Made by a program: the position numbers and the translations under genes. The notes under the pieces are model-generated. The model was not told where the DNA came from. It did no database searches and was given only the letters and a program-made list of their open reading frames with translations. From positions 100,089,846 through 100,153,845 of the forward strand of contig CM068826.1 in NCBI GenBank assembly GCA_028554795.2: 64,000 nt of DNA. The letters run 5' to 3'. The first letter of the stretch is position 1. The number at the start of each line of letters is the position of its first letter. This document shows positions 56,936 through 64,000 of this stretch, in pieces. The stretch is from Sinohyriopsis cumingii (taxonomy: Eukaryota; Mollusca; Bivalvia; Unionida; Unionidae).

Positions 56936-58239
56936 AATAGTTAACATCCAGATACCATCATTCTGTTTCAGGCAGCTAACTCTGCTTTCTGGCAAAATCT
57001 TGGTATCCCAGTGCACATATGAATACAATACAGTAACAAAGGCAGGTGTACATGATCCGTATCAATTTCTGGAGTATCGCAAGCCCATTTTGTTTTAAAA
57101 CACAAATATAACGCTATCTTTAATTACGAAATACTTTGAAGCAGATATACTGATACGATAGACCTAATTTAAGAAGTTGTAGCGGAGCCAGCTTATCAAA
57201 CTATCCCCGGCCATCTCACCATCCCATGCCTGAACATTCGGAATAATTCGAACCTTTTGCCATGTATTTTCTTAAGAATTGAAACAACGGGCTAATGTAT
57301 TTAAAGAAATCAGAAATGTTCAGAAAAATGAAGAGATCAATACTATTGGTTCAGCGCCTTTTGTTCGTTACGTAAATGTCACCAAAGAGTGATGATAGCA
57401 AAATCACGGGCAATTAACTTGTTTTAAATCGGGAGCTGCCGTTTTGCGAAAGCACGAATGGCTGCCGTTTGTGGTTATGGTTTGCCTCTATTTTGCTTTA
57501 AGTAATGTTTTCTGAAAACGATGTGACAACTCTGTATACTTCATTTTTTGTGTTTGTGCAGCGGAGAATGTTTTAAACAAGCTGAAGACAGGTTAAACGC
57601 GTTTCATTTCAGGAAACCGCATATGTTAAAAGAATGACTTTGCATGGACACCTATAATTCATCAACAAAACTTAAGTGAAGGTATGCTTTTACATGATAA
57701 ATTTATATAGCATTAGATCGTTTAAAATTGTTGCTTAAAAGTACCATTATAAATAGAAATATTAGTTCATGCGCCGATATGGATCTTTGATGCTGAGAAA
57801 TTTCGAATATTTATTTATATGTATGACTGACTGACTGACGATATTTCCTCTTCAAAAGTAATTGCATGAGCTTAATCAAATTCAGGATATACAAGATCAT
57901 GAAAAACAACAGAAAAGTGCCAAAATAAAAGAGTAGTACCAAAGTCAGCTACCGTACTGACAAAACGAAACATCTCAATATCCGCAGTCATGAAAATATG
58001 TAGTCAGAGTTAACTAGCATTTGGCTTAGCATGGCACTTATCTTTGAACATTTGCTGCATGATGATAATGAAGCAACGAATGTCAGCACGTCTATATTGT
58101 TATGTGATTAACATTAACTTTGAAATAGTAAAGAAAAGGAATGTGAAAGCTTGCAATATGTGTATTTCTTTCTACATGACAAATATATGCATGTATATAT
58201 GTTTGCATGCATGTGTTCGTGAGTGCGTGTAAGTAGTTA
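56936..58239. other. Intergenic stretch before the Polinton
   Basis: No coding feature recognised. The 57.2-57.65 kb segment is somewhat GC-richer but has no open frame with a known domain. Confidence 0.45.
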
Positions 58240-58450
58240 AGTGGGCCACCATAGGGACAATGGGACTTAGCATTAAAAACACCCCTGGGCAACTCTAGGG
58301 ACAATGGAAATTTAACATGGAGAAAAACGCTGGGCCACTTCAGGGACAATGGGAATTTAACATAGAGTTTGGGTCTGTCTAGGGACAAGGGAAATTAACA
58401 TGGGAATAGAGTTTGGGTTTGTCTAGGGACAAGGGGAATTGAATATGGGA
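58240..58450. repeat. Subterminal tandem repeats of the Polinton, about 45-bp unit
   Basis: About five imperfect units, each containing TAGGGACAATGGG or TAGGGACAAGGG followed by AATTTAACATGG-like sequence. Repeats of this kind are common inside Polinton terminal inverted repeats. Without the right end I cannot show the inversion. Confidence 0.7.
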
Positions 58451-58529
58451 TTTTTTTTTTTTTTTTTAAAAGTTTTTTTAAATTTAAATTTAAATTTAAA
58501 TTTAGAAAAGGGGTAGGCAATGGAAAGGC

Positions 58530-58569
58530 TATCTCTTTTCGAGAAATATGGCTGGCCCTGAAAAGGGCC
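58530..58569 (-). terminator. Histone-type 3' stem-loop and downstream element (Arg-rich gene)
   Basis: Read on the minus strand: CCCAAAGGCCCTTTTCAGGG, then CCAGCC. The 6-bp stem GGCCCT/AGGGCC closes a TTTC loop (58554-58569), preceded by CCAAA as in replication-dependent histone mRNAs. The purine-rich ATTTCTCGAAAAGA follows at the position of the histone downstream element bound by U7 snRNA. It lies about 24 nt after the stop codon. Confidence 0.88.
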
Positions 58570-58593
58570 TTTGGGTTTATGTTAATATTAATA

Positions 58594-58830
58594 TTAACAT
58601 AGATGGCATCTGTCACATCTTCTTCTTCTTCTTCTTAAACTCCTTCTAACTACCGGTCCATACACAAGTACCCTCTTGAGACATCCTTGTCTTTCTATGT
58701 AAACTCTCCTCATCCATTGACTAGTATCTGTCCTATCAACAACAGTCCACTTGGACCTGACATACATGAGCATGTCCGTCCTAAACATCATGGAAGACAC
58801 AAGGGTGGATGACTCAACTGTGGTCCACAT
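58594..58830 (-). CDS. Polinton small Arg-rich protein (78 aa)
   Basis: Basic 78-residue protein ending VVRRSLRRRRRRCDRCHLC; the Arg run is coded by a short AGA-type repeat. I recognise no family. An adenovirus core-peptide-like DNA-packing role is a guess from its composition. It has its own TATA box 45 nt upstream of the ATG (58875-58882, minus strand) and a histone-type stem-loop just after the stop. Both strongly support a real gene despite its size. Confidence 0.65.
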   Translation of the reverse strand: MWTTVESSTLVSSMMFRTDMLMYVRSKWTVVDRTDTSQWMRRVYIERQGCLKRVLVYGPVVRRSLRRRRRRCDRCHLC

Positions 58831-58874
58831 CTTGAAGCGACGAGAATAGGTGAATCAATGCAGTGAACTGTGCT

Positions 58875-58882
58875 TATTTATA
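58875..58882 (-). promoter_or_regulatory. TATA box of the Arg-rich gene
   Basis: TATAAATA on the minus strand, 45 nt before the start codon. It mirrors the TATA box of the divergent plus-strand gene. Confidence 0.7.
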
Positions 58883-58980
58883 GGTACAGGAAGGATTGAA
58901 ACGGATTGAATTCATTCACCAATCCGAACACGCGTTACAAAATTCAGTCAGCTCGCATCCAATCCGAAGAGAGCAGTCTG

Positions 58981-59003
58981 TGACGTCACGTGGTCTATAT
59001 AGA
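58981..59003 (+). promoter_or_regulatory. CRE, E-box and TATA box of the Gln-rich gene
   Basis: A perfect CRE/ATF palindrome TGACGTCA (58981-58988) overlaps an E-box CACGTG (58987-58992) and is followed by TCTATATAGA (58994-59003). The TATA box lies about 50 nt before the ATG at 59050. Factor use is inference from consensus matches. Confidence 0.7.
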
Positions 59004-59049
59004 TTCGTTAGCGCTTGTGTGCAGTCAATCTATGCGACAGTGATTCAAC

Positions 59050-59604
59050 ATGACGGAAACTCAGAAAACGATCCATTGGGGTGCACCAGCAGGGGAAACT
59101 GCCCAAGGGAACCCGGACTTACTTTCAGAAGAGGTACACTGGGATTTTGTGGATTTTCTTACCTCGCAAGAATTTGTTCCAGAACCTTCGTTACCTTCTT
59201 CATTACCGCAAGTGGAGAATTTTAGACAGAGACAGAAAGAAGAATTGGAGAAATTTATGCAACGACAAAAGGAAGCGGAACAAGCTTTTCTCCTACAGCA
59301 ACAGCAACAAGAAGAGGTAAGAAAAAAACAACAGCAACAACAGCAAGAAGAAGTAGCAGCAAAGAAACAAGAGGGTGAAAATCAAACGGCTACGGTACTG
59401 TTGGACATTTTAGCGGAGTTAAGAAGTCTGAAACAAATGTATCAGACTTCTTTATCACGACCGAAGAGAATACGACCTTCCCGAGCTAAACACGCCAACC
59501 CTGTGACTAAGCCTGTCGTACCACCCTTAGTGATTTCAACCCAATCATCAGAAGTAGGCCTTGGCCGTGGCAAAGGCTTAAGGCAGTTAAAGTTGATTGG
59601 TTAA
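59050..59604 (+). CDS. Polinton Gln-rich coiled-coil protein (184 aa)
   Basis: An acidic N-terminal third (LLSEEVHWDFVDFLTSQEFV), then a Gln/Glu/Lys-rich helix (about residues 55-110, with runs of Q) predicted to form a coiled coil, then a basic C-terminal tail (RPKRIRPSRAKHAN ... GRGKGLRQLKLIG). Family not recognised; it could be a structural or scaffold protein of the element. It has a TATA box about 50 nt upstream and a histone-type stem-loop 26 nt after the stop. It looks whole. Confidence 0.78.
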   Translation: MTETQKTIHWGAPAGETAQGNPDLLSEEVHWDFVDFLTSQEFVPEPSLPSSLPQVENFRQRQKEELEKFMQRQKEAEQAFLLQQQQQEEVRKKQQQQQQEEVAAKKQEGENQTATVLLDILAELRSLKQMYQTSLSRPKRIRPSRAKHANPVTKPVVPPLVISTQSSEVGLGRGKGLRQLKLIG

Positions 59605-59629
59605 ACTCACCCCTACACCAAAATAAAAA

Positions 59630-59668
59630 GGCCCTTTTCAGGGCCACCCACATTTCTCGAAAAGAAAT
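59630..59668 (+). terminator. Histone-type 3' stem-loop and downstream element (Gln-rich gene)
   Basis: GGCCCTTTTCAGGGCC (59630-59645) is a 6-bp stem with a 4-nt loop, followed by the canonical ACCCA. Then comes ATTTCTCGAAAAGAAAT, which shares ATTTCTCGAAAAGA with the minus-strand copy 1.1 kb away. This fits the animal histone mRNA 3' processing signal (SLBP-bound stem-loop, cleavage after ACCCA, U7-bound purine-rich element) and needs no poly(A) signal. Confidence 0.92.
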
Positions 59669-59897
59669 ACAATTTCAATTTGCCAATAACTCAAAAATAA
59701 ACCCCACCCATTTTACCCTTATAGTACGTGTCTGTGTATGAGTGCGTGAGTGTAGCTTCTTATTTTAAAATCAAAACTCAAAGACACTTACCTTATATCA
59801 TTCATGTATTCTTTTATCCATTTTTTTTACAATCCAATTCACAATTCACCACAGAACACTTTAATTAAAAGTTCATTGACTTCTTCTTTCTCCTTGT

Positions 59898-60368
59898 TTA
59901 GTCTCTCTGTTTTTTGAATTTCTTCACCGTTTTTACCTCATTTTCTTCCCTTCTTCTTTTCTTCTCCTGTTTCTTCGCTTCTTTTAAATAGAATTGTCTT
60001 CTTTCTTCCTCTTCTTCCTCTGAAGAATCCCTCTCTTCTTCCGAAGAATACCTCTCTTCTTCTGAAGAATCCTTCTTTTCTTCTGACTCCTCTTGTTTCT
60101 TTTTTGGGCAATCTGGAGACCAATGTCCTTTTTCTTTACAATAATAACAGGTATCTTGACTTTTGTCCTTTTTAGCCCCTGTTTTTTTTCTTTTTTGACG
60201 GTCTGGACACTCTGAAGACCAATGCCCTTTCTTCTGACAGATATAGCAAGTATCTTGACTTTTATCTCGAAAGGAAGGAGAGTAGTCCGTCGGCTGGTCT
60301 GAAGAGAATTTTCTAATGACCCCTCGCAAAGCTCTGACGAAACGTTCCATCTGGGTAGTCTCTTCCAT
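59898..60368 (-). CDS. Polinton zinc-knuckle protein (about 156 aa)
   Basis: Two CCHC zinc knuckles, CYICQKKGHWSSEC and CYYCKEKGHWSPDC, each preceded by DKSQDT and so duplicated. An acidic Ser/Glu repeat (SSEEER) and a basic Lys/Arg-rich end follow. It probably binds nucleic acid. The frame is open from an ATG at 60416, but that ATG sits almost at the TATA box (60421-60432). The ATG at 60368 (MEETTQMERF) leaves a normal leader and is preferred. It resembles knuckles of retroviral nucleocapsids and host CNBP, with no close match recognised. Confidence 0.78.
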   Translation of the reverse strand: MEETTQMERFVRALRGVIRKFSSDQPTDYSPSFRDKSQDTCYICQKKGHWSSECPDRQKRKKTGAKKDKSQDTCYYCKEKGHWSPDCPKKKQEESEEKKDSSEEERYSSEEERDSSEEEEEERRQFYLKEAKKQEKKRRREENEVKTVKKFKKQRD

Positions 60369-60420
60369 CGTTCTCCTCGGTTTGAGAGTGAAATGAATAG
60401 TGAAAGGACAAGACACACAC

Positions 60421-60458
60421 CCTTTTTATATACGCTGGTTTGCCATGACTATAAATTA
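60421..60458. promoter_or_regulatory. Back-to-back TATA boxes of the second divergent pair
   Basis: Minus-strand TATATAAAAAGG at 60421-60432 drives the zinc-knuckle gene. Plus-strand TATAAATTA at 60450-60458 lies about 46 nt before the ATG at 60504. An AP-1-like TGAGTCA lies at 60477-60483. Confidence 0.7.
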
Positions 60459-60503
60459 GTCTGTGGTGTTTAAACTTGAGTCATTTGACGTTTTTCACTC
60501 AAG

Positions 60504-61040
60504 ATGAAACGATCCCATTCATTCGAGAAGAAAGAAGAAGAAGAAAGTAAAAGGCGGAAACGTGATCTATCGCCTCGTACCAGAGCTGAAATCTTGGCAC
60601 AAATTCATGCCAGTGATTTTGAAGAGGACATGAGTGAACCAGAATTTGAAACCTCTAAACCAAGTTCACCACCCTTAGTCAACCCTGAAAAGTACTATTC
60701 CATTCGAGAGACGGAAAAGCGCTCCTCTAGAAAATTTAGAACCACGGCTTACACCTACACGGTGAAGTTTAAAGATTTCAAGGCCGACGTACCCTTGGAG
60801 AAAGCAGAAGGGTTTATCACCGAGATGTGGGATTCTTTGCTCACCGCACTCAAGCGACAATGTCAACCCAAAGAAGACGATCGCTTGACACTATCCATAG
60901 ATCATGACGGTTTGAAATCCCCTGTTTGGATCGAGTTTAGCAGACCTGCAGAACTAACCCCTTCCAAAATCATGGACAAGATTCAACACGTACAACATCT
61001 AATGACCAGTTTGACATCACCGATGGTAAAGCCACACTGA
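60504..61040 (+). CDS. Polinton PolB-associated protein (178 aa)
   Basis: A Lys/Glu/Arg-rich N terminus with likely nuclear signal (SKRRKRDLSP), an acidic linker, then a folded part: KFRTTAYTYTVKFKDF, then WDSLLTALKRQCQPKEDDRL and PVWIEFSRPAELTPSKIMDK. In many animal Polintons similar sequence stands just before the polymerase core. It is directly followed by the polymerase gene on the same strand. Role unknown. Confidence 0.75.
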   Translation: MKRSHSFEKKEEEESKRRKRDLSPRTRAEILAQIHASDFEEDMSEPEFETSKPSSPPLVNPEKYYSIRETEKRSSRKFRTTAYTYTVKFKDFKADVPLEKAEGFITEMWDSLLTALKRQCQPKEDDRLTLSIDHDGLKSPVWIEFSRPAELTPSKIMDKIQHVQHLMTSLTSPMVKPH

Positions 61041-61042
61041 AA

Positions 61043-64000
61043 ATGGCCCACGTCTCTCTTCCTCAAGGGACAGGACGCAAAAAGATGTTATTGGTGAACG
61101 AGCTTCGCAGCATTAAGCGTAGTCTTGTCCAAATTCACAATCCTCATGACCAGATGTGTTTAGCCCGTGCCATCGTGGTGGGACGAACCTATGCCAACAA
61201 GAACGACACAGTAGAATGGAAAAGAACCTGGGAGAACATTCGAAAATCGAACCGAACCAACCAACGAAACGAAGCAGAACTCCTGTTGCAACAAGCTGGC
61301 CTGTCCAAAGACACACCCTGTGGCATTCCTGAGATGCAAAAATTGCAAGATGCCCTAGCTCCACGCTACACCTTGAAAGTGCACCCTCAAGAAATGCGCG
61401 GGTCTCTGTTGTTTCGAGGCCAAGACTTTAAGGACGGAAAATACATTCATGTTTATCATCACGATGACCATTTCGATACCATTACCAGTATCACCGGATT
61501 CCTGGGATACAGATATTACTGTGAGAAATGTGACTATGGTTATAATAATCGAGAGCAACACAAGCATTGTGGATGGAAATGCCCAGGATGTTTGGCCTCT
61601 CCACCCTGTCTGAGCGAAGAACCAGTGCCTTGTTCGACTTGTCTGCGCACGTTTGTCAGCCCTACCTGTTACCAACAACATTTGAAAACACAAGGTTCAC
61701 AGAAGAAATGCGCTTGTCAACTCCTGAGATTGTGCCCTACGTGTAGACAAGGCATACGTACCAACAATGCCAAGGCACACGTATGTCGAGGAAAGAAAAA
61801 ATGTCACATTTGTCACCACATCGTGGACTTGGAACACGAATGTTACGTGCAAAAATACCAACCCCCACCAGAGAAAGAGGACGGTCACAAGAAGAAAGGC
61901 AATTTCATCTTTTTCGATTTCGAATGCATGCAAGAGACTGGCATTCACATCCCTAATTTCTGCGTGGCTCATCGAGCGTGCGAGAAGTGCATTCAAGAAC
62001 CTATCTTCAGTCATTGCCCTCACTGCAGCAAGATTCCTGGAGGACGTGAAAAAATCTTTCGGGGACCAAACACGTTAGCCGATTTTGCCTAATGGGTCTT
62101 AGACCCCATCGACAAGACGTGGAGCCAAGGGGACATCGAACGTTACGGAGATTGTCATCGTCATGCCACGGTGATGGCTCACAATTTCTCCGGATACGAT
62201 GGACAGTTTCTTTTGAGGTACTATACGGAACATGGCACCGAACGTCCTAAAGTGATTTTGAACGGAGCCAAAATCATTTTCATGCAAGTGGGACAAGTAC
62301 AGTTTAAAGATTCGATGAGTTACTTGGCCATGCCTTTGAGCCGAATGCCTAAAACGTTTGGAATGACAGAAATGGCTAAAGGGTACTTTCCACACTTTTT
62401 CAATACGGAAGCCAATCAACATGCTGTTCTACCCCATTTGCCTGAGGCTCACTATTACGACCCCGACAACATGCGTACCGAACAACGAGAAGCTTTCTAC
62501 GCTTGGTACCAAGCTCACGCCTCGGACCCTTTCGACTTTCAGGAAGAAATGTTAAAGTATTGTCGTTCCGACGTGGACATTTTACGGCGTTGCTGTGGAA
62601 AATTTCGAGAACTGTTCATGGAACACGGAGGGGTCGATCCTTTGAAAGAAGCTTGCACCATTGCCAAAGCGTGTTCCTTAGTGTACCGGCAACGATTCAT
62701 GCCTGAAAACACCGTGGCTGTCATCAGTCCTCAAACGACCCACTATGTCAAGCGTCAATACTCGGTCAAAGCCCTACGTTGGTTACATTACTTGTGCGAC
62801 AAGGAAGACAAATGGATTCAGCATGCCCGCAACGGAGGAGGCGAAAAGACCATCGGAACGTATTCGGTAGATGGCTGGGACTTAGAAAACCCCAAGATCG
62901 TGTACGAGTTTAACGGTTGCTTATTTCACGGATGTCCCGTCTGTTACCCTGACCGTGGCACTAAAAATCAGTTTTTGCAACGAACCATGGAAGACTTGTA
63001 CCAGGACACTTGTCAGCGACGCCTAAAGTTAGAACAGCAAGGATACCAAGTGGTGGAAATGTGGGAACACGAGTACGATCACCGTTTGAAAACCGATCCC
63101 GAGTTTAAACGCCTCGTGGAAAGTTACCAGTTCATGGACCCGCTGAACCCGAGGGATAGTTTGTACGGAGGAAGGACCAATGCCACCTGTTTGCTGTACC
63201 AAGCCGACGAAGAGAAAGGAGAAGAAATCAAATACTTGGACGTGTGTTCGCTGTATCTCTACGTGTGCAAATATTGTCGCTTTCCTGTAGGGCACCCGCA
63301 ATTGTTCACGGAACACATCGACCTGAAAAACATTCGACAATACGAAGGCTTGATCAAGTGTAAAGTTTTGCCTCCCACGAACCTATACCATCCCGTCTTA
63401 CCTCACCATTGTCAAGGCAAACTGATGTTTCCCTTGTGCCGTACTTGTGCTGAAACGTGCAACCAGGACCAACCTTGCCATCACAGCCAGGAAGAACGTG
63501 CCTTGACGGGAACCTGGGTCAGCGTGGAATTGTTCAAAGCTCTGGACATGGGATACCAACTGTTAGAAGTGTACGAAATTTGCCACTTTCCCAAGACACA
63601 ACAGTACCACAAGGGTGACCCTACTCAGAAAGGCATTTTCGCTGACTACGTGGATGCCTTTTTGAAACTGAAACAAGAAGCCAGCGGCTATCCTTCCTGG
63701 TGTCACACTCCCGAAGACCAAATACAATTCAAAGAGAAATACTACGCACAAGAAGGCATCTCTTTAGACCACATCGAAAAAAACGAAGGCAGGCGATCGT
63801 TTGCCAAAGTGATGTTAAATTGCTTGTGGGGTAAAATGGCACAACGACCGTGTTTACCCAAGACGGAATATTTGACAGAACCTTCCCGCTACTTCCAGAT
63901 GATTCACGACAAAACCAAATACATGAAACACGTGGACGTCGTTCGAGAGAATTTGATCTTGGTCAATTACGACGAAGATCTGGACTTTGTACAAGACGAC
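61043..64000 (+). pseudogene. Polinton protein-primed family B DNA polymerase (broken, runs off window)
   Basis: Conserved parts in order: LCLARAIVV-type N-terminal region (seen as MCLARAIVVGRTYANK), a long Cys/His cluster rich in CxxC pairs (about residues 158-270), the exonuclease motif FIFFDFECMQETG (Asp-x-Glu), an AHNFSGYDGQFLLRYY exonuclease region, the motif A region YLDVCSLYLYVCKYCRFPVG, and the motif B region KVMLNCLWGKMAQR. These identify pPolB of Polintons and relatives, which replicates the element's own DNA from a protein primer. The window ends before the last motifs. The copy looks broken by about one change and otherwise well preserved, suggesting young age. Confidence 0.92.

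Larger units (their letters stand above)
58240..64000 (+). mobile_element. Polinton/Maverick element, left part
   Basis: A large self-synthesising DNA element. The likely left end is near 58240, where AGTGGGCC starts a tandem-repeat zone; Polinton ends commonly begin with AG and carry subterminal repeats. The element runs off the window, so its right end, capsid genes, integrase and the matching terminal repeat are not seen. Parts seen: Arg-rich gene (minus), Gln-rich coiled-coil gene (plus), zinc-knuckle gene (minus), a small PolB-associated gene (plus) and family B DNA polymerase (plus). It is more GC-rich than the host sequence around it. The polymerase region is broken by about one change; the other genes and promoters look whole, so the copy is probably young. 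Confidence 0.88.

Noticed and set aside
58395-58616. 73-codon minus-strand frame with Asn-Leu repeats
   Set aside because: Arises from the AAATTT simple repeat near 58480-58505 and lies across the stem-loop region.
59898-60418. Second long minus-strand frame (144 codons) overlapping the zinc-knuckle gene
   Set aside because: It is the shadow of a repetitive Glu/Lys/Ser-coding sequence; the CCHC motifs lie in the other frame.

Overview
This window is animal (metazoan) DNA: AT-rich, with very long introns, many microsatellites, tandem arrays, tRNA-derived SINEs and non-LTR retrotransposon pieces. The repeat style and the families found suggest a lophotrochozoan, perhaps a mollusc. That is inference; no gene here fixes the species.

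Region 1 (1-11.6 kb) holds no gene I can support. It contains a long (TA)n run, two host-type tandem arrays (34-bp and about 33-bp units), a second (TA)n run and a T-rich degenerate stretch.

Region 2 (11.6-39.9 kb) is one plus-strand gene. Nine coding exons with consistent splice phases encode an 813-residue Na+/Ca2+ exchanger (SLC8/NCX, cation/Ca2+ exchanger superfamily): N-terminal membrane half with the alpha-1 repeat, cytosolic loop with two Calx-beta domains, and C-terminal membrane half with the alpha-2 repeat. The first Calx-beta domain keeps most Ca2+ ligands; the second seems to have lost its acidic cluster. The introns carry SINEs, LINE fragments, microsatellites and a 17-copy 32-bp array.

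Region 3 (40-47 kb) is intergenic: microsatellites, tandem arrays and SINE copies.

Region 4 (47.2-55.95 kb) is a second plus-strand gene. Four exons encode a 458-residue type I membrane protein of the FAM187 family (signal peptide, Ig domain, thrombospondin-like Cys segment, Ig domain, TM helix). Its second exon lies in a near-perfect 321-bp tandem duplication, and the upstream copy has no donor site. Intron 1 also holds an L2/CR1-like LINE 3' end and a different SINE.

Region 5 (about 58.2-64 kb, running off the window) is the left part of a Polinton/Maverick element. It has a tandem-repeat end, two divergent gene pairs with mirror-image TATA promoters, a zinc-knuckle protein, a Gln-rich coiled-coil protein, a small Arg-rich protein and a protein-primed family B DNA polymerase. 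The most striking observation of the window is here: the Arg-rich and Gln-rich genes each end, about 25 nt after the stop, in a perfect histone-mRNA-type 3' stem-loop followed by the same downstream purine-rich block. This suggests an element that uses the host's S-phase histone mRNA machinery.
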